In this document: piece after piece, positions 25,700 to 34,693 of the stretch
Position numbering within the stretch: the first letter of the stretch is position 1
How the letters are laid out: the number at the start of each line of letters is the position of its first letter
NCBI GenBank assembly: GCA_005223095.1
Contig: NJBQ01000004.1
Location: 1-60,878, forward strand
Reading direction: 5' to 3'
DNA: 60,878 nucleotides
Source: Candidatus Aerophobetes bacterium Ae_b3a
Lineage (GTDB): Bacteria; Aerophobota; Aerophobia; Aerophobales; AE-B3A
Position numbers and translations under genes: made by a program
The notes under the pieces: model-generated
The model's input: only the letters and a program-made list of their open reading frames with translations
Database searches by the model: none
What the model was told of the DNA's origin: nothing

Positions 25700-27082
25700 A
25701 TGAAGACATTCAAGCAAGGAATCTATCTTAAAGAAAACAAGGAACTCAGTGAAGAGCAAAGAATAAGAAGGATATCTCCTCCCGCTAAAGTTATTCTTCC
25801 CCTTGCTCAACATATTGGTGCTCCTTGCGAACCGCTGGTGAAAAAGGGAGATTTGGTGAAGAAAGGAGAAAAGATCGCTGACAGTGACTCTTTTGTCTCC
25901 AGTCCCATCCACGCCAGTATATCGGGAAAAGTTACCTCAATCGAGAAGATGCCTCATCCGGTGGGAGGTGGGGTTACTGCTATAGTCATTAAAAGAGAAG
26001 ATGGTAAGGAGGAAGGGCAAATCAGGGATGAAGACAATGAAGGAGGCGAAATCTGGGAGAGAGAGAACAAGGAACTTGAAATTTCTTCATTAAAGGCAGA
26101 AGAGATCCGAGGAAAAATTCGGGAGGCAGGAATAGTAGGATTAGGTGGGGCAGCTTTCCCTACCCATGTTAAGCTTAGTCCTCCCAAAGACAAACCCATT
26201 GAGACCATAATCTTAAATGGTTGTGAATGCGAGCCCTATTTGACCAGTGACCATCGTATTATGCTGGAAAGAGCGGATGATTGTATCTATGGCTTGAAGG
26301 CAATTATGAAAGCTGTAGGCGCAAAGTCAGGCTATGTAGCTATTGAAAAAAACAAGTCCCAAGCTATAGCTCTTTTTAGAGATAAGTTGAAAGATGAGGA
26401 TGGTATAAGGGTGATCTCTCTTAAGACTAAATATCCCCAGGGTGGGGAGAAGATGCTCATTAAGGCTATTTTGAATAGAGAAGTTCCCTGGGCGACTTCC
26501 GATGGAGGGGCTTTGCGCCCTGGGCTTCCTATGGATGTAGGCGTGATAGTGAATAATGTGGGGACAGCCGTAGCCATTACTGAAGCAATAAAGTGGGGTA
26601 GGCCACTATTGGAAAGAGTAGTTACCATAACTGGCTCAGCAGTAAAGAACCCTTATAACTTATTGGTTCCCCTGGGGACACCTTTCTCTCACATTATAGA
26701 TGAGTGTGGAGGTTTCAAGGAGGATGTGGGTAAAATTATCATGGGTGGTCCAATGATGGGGATTAGTCAATATACTTTAGATATTCCTGTGATTAAGGGA
26801 ACCTCGGGGATTCTTGTATTGACTAAGAAAGAGGCTGTGTTTAGAGAAGAGAAGGCTTGCATAAAATGTGCTCGCTGCATAGACCATTGTCCTATGGGTC
26901 TTCTTCCTACCACCTTAGGTCGTTTAGTGAAGGGGGAAAAGTGGGATAGCTTAAAGGAGTATAACATTAATGAGTGCATTGAATGTGGCTGTTGTAGTTA
27001 TGTTTGTCCTTCCAAGATTCCGCTGGTGCAGTATATCAAACTGGGTAAACTCCAGATTCAGAAAAAGGCTTCCTTAAAATGA
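25700..27082 (+). CDS. rnfC: RnfC-like electron transport subunit
   Basis: 460 residues. An N-terminal barrel-sandwich domain (SPPAKVILPLAQHIGAP, SSPIHASISGKV), a flavin/NADH-binding middle (GIVGLGGAAFPTHVK, LNGCECEPYLTSDHRIM) and two ferredoxin-like clusters, CIKCARCIDHCP and CIECGCCSYVCP. RnfC normally passes electrons from NADH into the membrane Rnf complex and sits with rnfD, G, E, A and B. None of these follow, so this is an orphan. Its stop overlaps the next start (ATGA), so it is coupled to the aminotransferase. Confidence 0.9.
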   Translation: MKTFKQGIYLKENKELSEEQRIRRISPPAKVILPLAQHIGAPCEPLVKKGDLVKKGEKIADSDSFVSSPIHASISGKVTSIEKMPHPVGGGVTAIVIKREDGKEEGQIRDEDNEGGEIWERENKELEISSLKAEEIRGKIREAGIVGLGGAAFPTHVKLSPPKDKPIETIILNGCECEPYLTSDHRIMLERADDCIYGLKAIMKAVGAKSGYVAIEKNKSQAIALFRDKLKDEDGIRVISLKTKYPQGGEKMLIKAILNREVPWATSDGGALRPGLPMDVGVIVNNVGTAVAITEAIKWGRPLLERVVTITGSAVKNPYNLLVPLGTPFSHIIDECGGFKEDVGKIIMGGPMMGISQYTLDIPVIKGTSGILVLTKKEAVFREEKACIKCARCIDHCPMGLLPTTLGRLVKGEKWDSLKEYNINECIECGCCSYVCPSKIPLVQYIKLGKLQIQKKASLK

Positions 27083-28266
27083 ATAAAGAAGAGGTTATAG
27101 GGCTTGACAAGAAATACGTTATGCACACTTATTCTCGTATTCCTCTGGTGATAGACAGAGGCGAAGGGGTAAGAGTTTGGGGTAAAGATGGTAAAGAATA
27201 TCTTGACTTTATCTCGGGCATAGGAGTGAATGCTATCGGTCACTGCCATCCCGAGGTGGTAGGTGCCATTAACTACCAAACTAAAAAACTTTTTCATTGT
27301 TCAAATCTTTATTATATTGAACTTGAGGCAAAGCTAGCTAAGGCTTTGTGTGATATCTCCTTTGCAGACAAGGTTTTCTTTTCAAACTCTGGCGCTGAGG
27401 CTAATGAGGCAGCTATAAAATTAGCTCGCAAGTTTGGCAGTAAGCAAAATGTTAAGCTGTACGAGATAATCACTATGAAGGATTCATTCCATGGAAGAAC
27501 AATCACTACCCTAAAAGCCACTGGCCAGACCAAATACCAGCACGGTTTTGGGCCCTTTACTCCTGGATTCAGATATGCTCCTTTTAATGACCTGAAATCA
27601 GTGAGAAGCTCTATTTCTGATGAAACCTGCGCCATAATGATGGAGCCTGTCCAGGGAGAAGGGGGACTCAATGTTGCCTGCCAAGATTTCCTTAAAGGAT
27701 TGCGCCAGTTGTGTGATGAAAAAGGGATTTTGTTGATTCTGGATGAGGTGCAGTGTGGTCTGGGAAGAACAGGAAAGCTCTTTGCTTATGAACATTACGG
27801 GATTGAGCCCGACATAATGACTCTGGCCAAGCCTCTGGCAGGAGGAATGCCTATCGGGGTTACTCTAGCCAAAGAGAGAATTGCCTCTTTCTTTGAGCCG
27901 GGAAATCATGCTTCCACCTTTGGCGGGAATCCTGTAGTGTGCTCGGCTGCTCTTGCCTTCCTAAAAGTCGTAGAAGAAGAGGACCTGGTTGAAGGAGCCA
28001 GAGAAAAAGGGGAGTACTTTAGAGAAGAGTTAGAAAAGTTAAGAGAAGCCTTTTCTTTTATCAAGGAAATACGCGGCAAAGGGCTGATGATTGGATTAGA
28101 GCTTACTTTTCCCGGGAAGGGTATAGTGGAGGAATGTCGAGAAGATGGGCTCTTGATTAATTGTACCGCTGAGAATGTGCTTAGATTTCTCCCTCCCTTA
28201 ATTGTCCAGAAAAAGGATATTGATGAGGCAGTTAAGATATTGAGACGCGTGATGTCTCGTATGTGA
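27079..28266 (+). CDS. argD: Acetylornithine/class III aminotransferase
   Basis: 395 residues, PLP-dependent class III aminotransferase of the ArgD/LysJ type. FISGIGVNAIGHCHPEV, SNSGAEANEAAIKLARK, DSFHGRTITTLKATGQ, DEVQCGLGRTGKLFAYE, and the Schiff-base lysine in LAKPLAGGMPIG at ~251 are all in place. It would interconvert N-acetylornithine and the semialdehyde in arginine synthesis, or the lysine equivalent. No other arg genes are close. It overlaps rnfC by 4 bases. Confidence 0.88.
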   Translation: MNKEEVIGLDKKYVMHTYSRIPLVIDRGEGVRVWGKDGKEYLDFISGIGVNAIGHCHPEVVGAINYQTKKLFHCSNLYYIELEAKLAKALCDISFADKVFFSNSGAEANEAAIKLARKFGSKQNVKLYEIITMKDSFHGRTITTLKATGQTKYQHGFGPFTPGFRYAPFNDLKSVRSSISDETCAIMMEPVQGEGGLNVACQDFLKGLRQLCDEKGILLILDEVQCGLGRTGKLFAYEHYGIEPDIMTLAKPLAGGMPIGVTLAKERIASFFEPGNHASTFGGNPVVCSAALAFLKVVEEEDLVEGAREKGEYFREELEKLREAFSFIKEIRGKGLMIGLELTFPGKGIVEECREDGLLINCTAENVLRFLPPLIVQKKDIDEAVKILRRVMSRM

Positions 28267-28306
28267 TGCGTCCTACGCAATACGATATACGATACACGTT
28301 TTTGAT
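28264..28306 (+). repeat. Short word repeat
   Basis: A tract built from acgcaatacgatatacgatac, the same words as in 45480-45565, between argD and the LysM gene. Confidence 0.5.
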
Positions 28307-28317
28307 GGGGTATAGTT

Positions 28318-30651
28318 ATGCTGGAAGAAAAGAAAGCCTCCAGATGGGGCAGGTGGTTAGTTCTGGTAGTTTTGCTATTAGTGCTTATATATGTCATCGC
28401 TGATGGGTGGGTAATGAATAAGCTCGAGCCATATACAGTGGTAGGCGTTTATGAGCCGGGCGGGATCAGAGCTCTGGTTAATAAGAGTGATAAAAGTATC
28501 CGAAGGTGGAAGTGGCCAAGGATTCCGGGAACTTCTATAGGCGTAAAAGAGGAGTCAATTAAGGACGAGGTAAAGACTGTTACTTCCAGGTTTGCTCTGT
28601 ACACCAGTGAGGAAGTTACAGGAAAGGAAGAGGATAAAGAATACGCTCAGGCCTATGTAGTTGATATGGAAATTGAAGTAAAAGACTGGCAGAAATTCTT
28701 GACAGAGATTGATTTGGAAAAGATAAATGAAGAGAGAAAAAAAGCTGGCCCTTTTGTTACCTTAGTGAAGGATAGATTCGAAGTGATAGCTGGTTTCATA
28801 GAAGATGTTATTAAAAAAGGGGAGGCAACAGATAGATTGGGAAAGCCGCTGCGGTCAGAGGAAGGCTATCCAGCTATGAACTTAGTTGCCCGAATCAATT
28901 ATGCATACTCCCAGCTAGCAAATCGAAGAAACTTTCTTATTGCTCTTTTGGATAGATATCAGCTTGAAACTGGCCAGGAAATAACAGAATATCTGGAAGA
29001 GGAGATTCCCTGGCATTGGTTTGCTGGCCCAGATACTTATGAGTTTTTGGTTCAGCAATACAAGGAAATTCAGGAGTCAATTTTTTCTCCTTATCTTGAG
29101 AATATCGCCCCTGAGGTAGCTCAGCAACGACTTATTTTTGGCGAAGATAGACTCGAACTCTATCAAAAGGCTTATCAGGCTTATGGGTATGAGAAATTCT
29201 TGATGGAACGAGAAAGAAACATTGAAGAGTTTGAGAAGCGGCGGAGTGATTATGCTGGTGAGGAGGAGGCCGAGAAGGTAGTCCGTAGTTTTAAAAAATT
29301 CTTAAAGTGGCAAGAAAATGAACTCAGATTTGTCACTGATATCGAGCAGCTTCGTACTCTTTATAATTCATTTCTGGAGAAGCTTGAATCTGATCTTACT
29401 TTTATTTTGCGAGAATCGGAACTGGAGTTTGTTAAGGAAGAAATTGAGGAAGCGAAAGAGAAATTTGCCGGTGCTCCTTTAGAGGAGGCAGAAAGAGAAA
29501 AAGCTAAAGAGATTGAAGAAGGTGTGAAACACCTGATAATTAAAGAACGAGAAAAAGAATTTTACCAGATTTCTGATGAAGAACTTTCCCAGCTCCTCAG
29601 TGTCTACCTGGTAGAGAATAACCTGCAGGAGATTTCTGCTTCAGTATTAGATTATGTTTTACTGTTATTGAGGGAGGACTATTTTGCTGTTCTATCCGAT
29701 GAAGTAGAAAAAGCAGGCAAATTCCTGGATATGGAGATTATCAAAGAGTATTACCTGGAGCTTAAATCGAAACTAGAGACCGATAGGATAGACCCGGCCC
29801 AACTCTCACGTACTGTAATAGAGTATATAAGTGGTCAGCGATATCTTTACTCAACCTTTGTGGGATTGATTTCTCTTCTCTGGCAGGAAGAAAAAATAGA
29901 GTGGGATAGAGTTCAGTGGGAGAGAGTGAAGGAAGAAGAGCTTATTCCTTTCTTTGAGTACTATTCCCAGGCAAATACTGAACTTGCTCTAAACTTTAGA
30001 GGCATCACCTCTGAAGAAAATAGAGCCCTTTGGCAGGCCGCTATAGAGGAAGCATTAGGGGGAGAGGATATTGCCAGCCTGAGGTCCTTTACTAGCCATA
30101 AGGTTGAAGAGGGGGACACCCTGGCTGAATTGGCTAAAGAGTATGATGTTGATTGGCGATTGGTCCTTAACCGTCGTAATCGAGATTTTGCCCGGAGAAG
30201 CCTGACATCTGAGGACGATAAAGTGCGTTTTGATAAGCTTTTGGCTCAGGCTTTTGAAACGGGAGATTACAGAGCAGTTTATGAATTGGTTAAAGACACT
30301 CCTCTTAAGGCGGATGAAAGTATTATTATCAATAAAGTTGAGGAATTTACCCCTCAGTGGTTTGAAGAAGAGGAAGGATATCGGAAGAAAAGAGAAGCGA
30401 CAGTGAAGAAATACATTTATCGCTGGATAGAAGAATTTGCTCCCCGGGTAATAGAGGAATACCTTTTAGTCTCTCCCTGGCTAGATTACGTTGAGAGAAC
30501 ATACGGGGTGAAAATCAGGCAGATAAATCTCTACATTGAAAGAGATTCAATGTTTAACAAAGATGGCCAACCCAAAGATGAATACTATGATTTATATTAT
30601 TCCAAGTATGTTTCAGCAGTGAAATCCGAAAAGGAGATTAAAGAAGAGTGA
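28318..30651 (+). CDS. Membrane-anchored LysM-containing protein, 777 residues
   Basis: A single N-terminal helix (residues ~15-33, WLVLVVLLLVLIYVIA) then a long, mostly helical exported region. Residues ~35-80 (LEPYTVVGVYEPGGIRALVN, WKWPRIPG) weakly recall an SPFH/band-7 start. Residues ~140-590 are helical and charged (E/K/R-rich, with coiled-coil-like runs). HKVEEGDTLAELAKEYDVDW at ~594 is a clear LysM-like motif, which usually binds peptidoglycan. It is probably held in the inner membrane with its bulk in the periplasm. It is the first gene of a cluster with three unusual genes and overlaps the next (GTGA). No family recognised. Confidence 0.8.
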   Translation: MLEEKKASRWGRWLVLVVLLLVLIYVIADGWVMNKLEPYTVVGVYEPGGIRALVNKSDKSIRRWKWPRIPGTSIGVKEESIKDEVKTVTSRFALYTSEEVTGKEEDKEYAQAYVVDMEIEVKDWQKFLTEIDLEKINEERKKAGPFVTLVKDRFEVIAGFIEDVIKKGEATDRLGKPLRSEEGYPAMNLVARINYAYSQLANRRNFLIALLDRYQLETGQEITEYLEEEIPWHWFAGPDTYEFLVQQYKEIQESIFSPYLENIAPEVAQQRLIFGEDRLELYQKAYQAYGYEKFLMERERNIEEFEKRRSDYAGEEEAEKVVRSFKKFLKWQENELRFVTDIEQLRTLYNSFLEKLESDLTFILRESELEFVKEEIEEAKEKFAGAPLEEAEREKAKEIEEGVKHLIIKEREKEFYQISDEELSQLLSVYLVENNLQEISASVLDYVLLLLREDYFAVLSDEVEKAGKFLDMEIIKEYYLELKSKLETDRIDPAQLSRTVIEYISGQRYLYSTFVGLISLLWQEEKIEWDRVQWERVKEEELIPFFEYYSQANTELALNFRGITSEENRALWQAAIEEALGGEDIASLRSFTSHKVEEGDTLAELAKEYDVDWRLVLNRRNRDFARRSLTSEDDKVRFDKLLAQAFETGDYRAVYELVKDTPLKADESIIINKVEEFTPQWFEEEEGYRKKREATVKKYIYRWIEEFAPRVIEEYLLVSPWLDYVERTYGVKIRQINLYIERDSMFNKDGQPKDEYYDLYYSKYVSAVKSEKEIKEE

Positions 30652-31940
30652 AGCAGATTAAATCCTTTAAGGAGCGAAAGAGAGAGAGAATTGACCTTGA
30701 GGCCGATAGGACCATTGATGGATATCTTACCCGGAAAAACAGATTTAGCTCCTGGCGTCCTCCGGTTAAATCAGAACTAATAGACATTGATACTATCACT
30801 GAGGCAAAGATTATCCAGACAAAATTCGCTTCTTTTGAGAAGTTTACTGAGATAGAGTTAAAAGAGATAGAAAACATAAATAAACTTTGCCGCAAGGAAG
30901 GAAATAGTGAAATTAAAGTTCATCAAGTAGAAAATATTGATGGTGGCAAAGGATTCAATATAGGCAGGCAGGTTCTTCCCAAATACACTTTTCAACTGGG
31001 AAACAGCGAGAATCCTCAGTTTAAAATCCTGGTTTTAGCCAGTACGCATGGAGGAGAATCACGGCTGGCCAGAGCTGTCCTGCAGGGAATTCTCCAGTTG
31101 GCCCGTCCGGGTGAGGAACGTTACAGACTTCTAGAGAGAGGGACTATTCTTTTTGATCCAGTGGTTGATCCGGCCGGATTCGATAACCAGACCCGGGGAG
31201 CAGTAACTCGGGATGGAATGGCAGTTAATGCTCCGCTTTTAGGGGGAGGATGGGCTCAGCCAGGCCTGCGTAGCCCCTGGGGTTTAGGTGATAGAAATAG
31301 TGCTCAGGGAAGGAACAGTCTTGAGGCGCAAGATGTGTTGACTCGTTCTAACCAGGCTCATTACAAAGAAATCCTGGGAGGGAGAGCGAGCTGGGTTTAT
31401 GATGCGCACGAAACCTGTGAATTTACCCGCTGGCCAGATTTAGCCTTTACTTACGGAGGGATTCTTCTTATGGCTCACATTTATCTTTCCCATATTAAAC
31501 TCGCCTCTCTTAATCAGTTAGAGAGCTGTATTAGTTGGTGGAGGAAGCTGAGGAGTTTTATTAATGACCATAACCCCTTAGAAGGGCCATTATACAGAGA
31601 ACAGCTGCTCTGGCATGATCCGCGTATGCAAAAAATTACCCGCATCAAGGATAGAATAAAGGAATTGGGTCAAAGGACTATGGAAGAAAAATTTGACCGA
31701 GCTTTCCTTTTTCTGCCTCACGTAGAGCGAGATATTAGAATTGAGGAGAGCGTCTATATCGGGGGTATGATGTTTAGAATTCCCCGGATTTTACTGGGGC
31801 CGGATGTACTCGGCTTAGAAGGAGTAACTACAGAGTCTTTTCAGCAAGACCTGGTAGTGCGAGCCAAGCAGACTTTAGCTAGCCTTGAGGCACAGTTGAG
31901 GGTAGTTGGGCTTGACTACAAAGGAGAAGAGGGTGATTAG
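30648..31940 (+). CDS. M14-like zinc metallopeptidase
   Basis: 430 residues. LVLASTHGGESRLARAVLQG places H134 and E137 as a zinc HxxE pair, and YDAHETCEF gives H254 as the third ligand. DPVVDPAGFDNQTRG corresponds to the M14 substrate-binding VNPDG...R region, and EGVTTESFQQ near the C-terminus fits the catalytic glutamate. It is a carboxypeptidase or succinylglutamate-desuccinylase type hydrolase with a degenerate core and ~100 extra N-terminal residues. No signal peptide is seen. It starts at GTG, overlapping the LysM gene by 4 bases. The target may be a peptide, possibly of the envelope; this is inferred. Confidence 0.75.
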   Translation: MKQIKSFKERKRERIDLEADRTIDGYLTRKNRFSSWRPPVKSELIDIDTITEAKIIQTKFASFEKFTEIELKEIENINKLCRKEGNSEIKVHQVENIDGGKGFNIGRQVLPKYTFQLGNSENPQFKILVLASTHGGESRLARAVLQGILQLARPGEERYRLLERGTILFDPVVDPAGFDNQTRGAVTRDGMAVNAPLLGGGWAQPGLRSPWGLGDRNSAQGRNSLEAQDVLTRSNQAHYKEILGGRASWVYDAHETCEFTRWPDLAFTYGGILLMAHIYLSHIKLASLNQLESCISWWRKLRSFINDHNPLEGPLYREQLLWHDPRMQKITRIKDRIKELGQRTMEEKFDRAFLFLPHVERDIRIEESVYIGGMMFRIPRILLGPDVLGLEGVTTESFQQDLVVRAKQTLASLEAQLRVVGLDYKGEEGD

Positions 31941-34506
31941 CCATATCATCGAGTATTTTAAAATTCCTCATCCTCTGGAGAAAGACAAGGGAAACATAGT
32001 TATTTCTGCTCCCATAAAACTAAGCGAAAAATATTTCAGGGCGTGGCTTGATGATAAAAAATCGAGTGGTCCAGCCGACCTTCCCTGGATTTCAAGGGTT
32101 CTTATCAGCCCAGAAGAAGCTCGTCCAGAAGATGAGGATTTGGTCAAAAGATTTGAACGGAACTTTGAAATTGAAGACAATCATTCCTGGGGTGTAACCA
32201 AGCTTAAAATATTCTTGAGGTTTACTGCCGCCTGTGTAGTGGGCTATTTTATTTACTGGACAATCTTTAATTTTCCCTGGTTTTGGATTCCAGCAGCGGT
32301 TTTTCTGGAAAAGATTCTGGGGGATACTTTAACTAAGCTTTTTCAGGGGGTGGTCATTGCTTTTATTCCAGGATTAAGTTTCATAAAGAATTTTGTAGGA
32401 GCTAAAAGATGGATTCGGGCTAATTTCCGGTCTCAATATACTAAAATTTTTCGGCAGTTCGGCAGAAGTTCTCACCAATATTTTAGCAAAGAAGTCAAAA
32501 AGTGCTTGAAAAATATTAGGGCAGCGGCTGAGGAAGAAAATGCATCCATAGAAATGGGAACTATAGAAAATCTTTTAGAGGAAATTTTACACAAGCCTCC
32601 CGTAAATTCTGATTTTATCCAGGATTGGTCCAGGCGTCTGGAAGAACTCTTGAGAGACCTCAGCCAAAGGGCTAAAGCCGAGATTTTTCTTGAGGGAGTG
32701 ATAATTAAGCTGGACCAGTTAAAAAGGGATTTACTTCTTCACTACCTAGAAGGTTTTCAGATGGTTCCCCTCAAAATAGCCACACCGAATTTATCTAAAA
32801 AGGAATTTCTTCCCTCTCTTAATTATAATTTTGATTTAAGATTGAGTCTCTTAGGGGAGGGTTTTAAGCAGAAAGCAAAAAATTTGAAAGATTTTTTGGC
32901 AGAGACTTCCTCAATACGGGAAAGGATTTATTCTAACTTCGATTCTTTAAAGAGAGCGAAAGGGAAAAGGGAGAGAGTGAAGCTTCTGGAGAGTATTGAA
33001 GAGGGCTTTGAGAATTTGAGGAATATTGTGGGAAACTTTCATTTAGGAGACAATCCCGGGGTGCCTCATGAGAGAGGGGAAAACTTAAGTGATTTTTACG
33101 ATGGTCTTTATTACCTCTTTGGTAGGACGAAGCTTGATATTTCAAAGGGGGAAAAGGCAATCAAGGCAGTCCTATTTAGACGTCTTAGGCTAAGAAGCGA
33201 GCGTCAGCAGAGAGGGCGAATAGAAGAGCTCAGGCTCCGAGTGGAGCGTCTTCTTTGTCAGGGAATAAGTACTAAAAAAGCCTACCAGAGAATTTCTCAT
33301 TTTTTCAGCTTCTTTGGAGTAAATCTGAAGCGAAGTCTTGCTTTTTCCGGGTTGGTTTTGTTTGGTTTTGCTTGTTTTTTGAATTTCAAGGTAGTAGGGC
33401 CGGATGAGGTTCTTACCACTACCTATTTGAGATGGGGAGTAAAAGAGACGGCTACCCAGAAGGCTCCCCTTTTCTCACGTGGAGTGAGGGCTTATAAATT
33501 TGGTGAGGGTTTACCCATTTTTCCCAAAAAAGAGCTCTTTTGGCAACTACCCCCTCCTTTGGTCTATGCTCATAAGATAGACTTTACTCAGCTGCAAGAA
33601 TTTACTGCTCATATGGTATTTGGCGCTCCTATTGATAGTCTCTATAAGAAGGGGTTGCAGCTTCTTGCCGGAGCCTACGGAGGATATTACCAGGTGGTTG
33701 AGATTGGCTTCAAGTTCATAGCTAATGATAGAGAGGTCTGGATTAAATATGACTACGACGGAAAGGGGACAAAAAGACTGGCTAGAGACGTTGCCTCGGT
33801 AGTTGACGAATGGAGAGGAGAGCTTTTCGACTTCTACGAAAGTCCCTTAATAGATTTGCAGGATGAAGAGGAAATGGAGGAGGTCTTCTCTGGTTCCTAT
33901 TTTAAAAAGCTCTGGGAGGAAGGAAGGATGGAGGAGATAATAAAGTCTCAGATTTTTAGAAGTCCTTTAATGACTTATCAGTATGGGACATATTCGGAGA
34001 TGATAGGCCCGGGCATAGATTTGATTTTGAGGAGTCTAGCCAGGGAAAAGCTCGAGCTAGAAGATAGTAACCTTTCCCGATTAGAAAAGGAAGAGAAACT
34101 AGCCGAAATTGAAGATTTTGAGAGTCGGGTAGAGAAGATAAAAGAAGATACCTTAGAAATAGCCAGGGAGGAATACGACGTTCTGAGAAAGCAGCCGGAA
34201 AAGTTTAAGAAGTACTTGTCTGATCCGGAAAGTATCTCCGAGTTAAAGGGTTTTGAGACCGTCTGGCCGGCTATTCAGCGCATAATGCTGCAGCACTATA
34301 TAACCGACAAATTAATAAGAACTGTTAAGGGCGAACTAGGGGAAGAAGAAAAAGAGGAGCTTCTTCAGGTGTTAAGGGAAAGAATAGAAGAAAATCCTTA
34401 TTTTTCTTCTCTCATTGAGATAAGAGAGATGAAGGCTGGGGTAATCTTTATGGATTCTCATGGCTATCGTAGCTTTATTTCGAAAATAACTAAGGAAATT
34501 ATTTAA
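31933..34506 (+). CDS. Large membrane protein with a possible SPFH-like segment
   Basis: ~857 residues from GTG at 31933, which has AAAGGAG 6 bases upstream; TTG at 31906 is the longer alternative. Hydrophobic segments lie at ~87-140 (FTAACVVGYFIYWTIFNFPW, WIPAAVFLEK, VVIAFIPGLSFIK) and ~475 (LAFSGLVLFGFACFLNF). After the second, VVGPDEVLTTTYLRWG, then KFGEGLPIFPKKELFWQLPP and AHKID recall the SPFH/band-7 pattern (GPxEVG...PGLHxxLPxP...vD). The remainder is long, charged and helical. It overlaps the peptidase gene by 8 bases. Function unknown; likely a membrane scaffold in this system. Confidence 0.75.
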   Translation: MISHIIEYFKIPHPLEKDKGNIVISAPIKLSEKYFRAWLDDKKSSGPADLPWISRVLISPEEARPEDEDLVKRFERNFEIEDNHSWGVTKLKIFLRFTAACVVGYFIYWTIFNFPWFWIPAAVFLEKILGDTLTKLFQGVVIAFIPGLSFIKNFVGAKRWIRANFRSQYTKIFRQFGRSSHQYFSKEVKKCLKNIRAAAEEENASIEMGTIENLLEEILHKPPVNSDFIQDWSRRLEELLRDLSQRAKAEIFLEGVIIKLDQLKRDLLLHYLEGFQMVPLKIATPNLSKKEFLPSLNYNFDLRLSLLGEGFKQKAKNLKDFLAETSSIRERIYSNFDSLKRAKGKRERVKLLESIEEGFENLRNIVGNFHLGDNPGVPHERGENLSDFYDGLYYLFGRTKLDISKGEKAIKAVLFRRLRLRSERQQRGRIEELRLRVERLLCQGISTKKAYQRISHFFSFFGVNLKRSLAFSGLVLFGFACFLNFKVVGPDEVLTTTYLRWGVKETATQKAPLFSRGVRAYKFGEGLPIFPKKELFWQLPPPLVYAHKIDFTQLQEFTAHMVFGAPIDSLYKKGLQLLAGAYGGYYQVVEIGFKFIANDREVWIKYDYDGKGTKRLARDVASVVDEWRGELFDFYESPLIDLQDEEEMEEVFSGSYFKKLWEEGRMEEIIKSQIFRSPLMTYQYGTYSEMIGPGIDLILRSLAREKLELEDSNLSRLEKEEKLAEIEDFESRVEKIKEDTLEIAREEYDVLRKQPEKFKKYLSDPESISELKGFETVWPAIQRIMLQHYITDKLIRTVKGELGEEEKEELLQVLRERIEENPYFSSLIEIREMKAGVIFMDSHGYRSFISKITKEII

Positions 34507-34640
34507 TAGCGTATAGCGTTTAGCGTATAGCGTGTAGTGAAAACAAAAAGCAATAAAGCTGAAAATCAAAACCAAAACGTAAAGCGAAGAATGCAAAACT
34601 AAAGCCAATAGTCTATTGTTCGGAGTTTATCGACAAGAGT
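34507..34640 (+). repeat. Word repeat island
   Basis: The stretch starts with gcgtatagcgtttagcgtatag and continues with A-rich words. Similar words recur at 44426-44440. No gene seen. Confidence 0.5.
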
Positions 34641-34648
34641 AACAGCCT

Positions 34649-34669
34649 CCTCTCCCCTGAGGGGAGAGG
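34649..34669 (+). repeat. GC palindrome, copy 2
   Basis: CCTCTCCCC TGA GGGGAGAGG, followed by attaaggtgagg, close to the copy at 326-345. It ends ~25 bases before the next start codon. Confidence 0.55.
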
Positions 34670-34693
34670 ATTAAGGTGAGGGGGTGAATAAGG

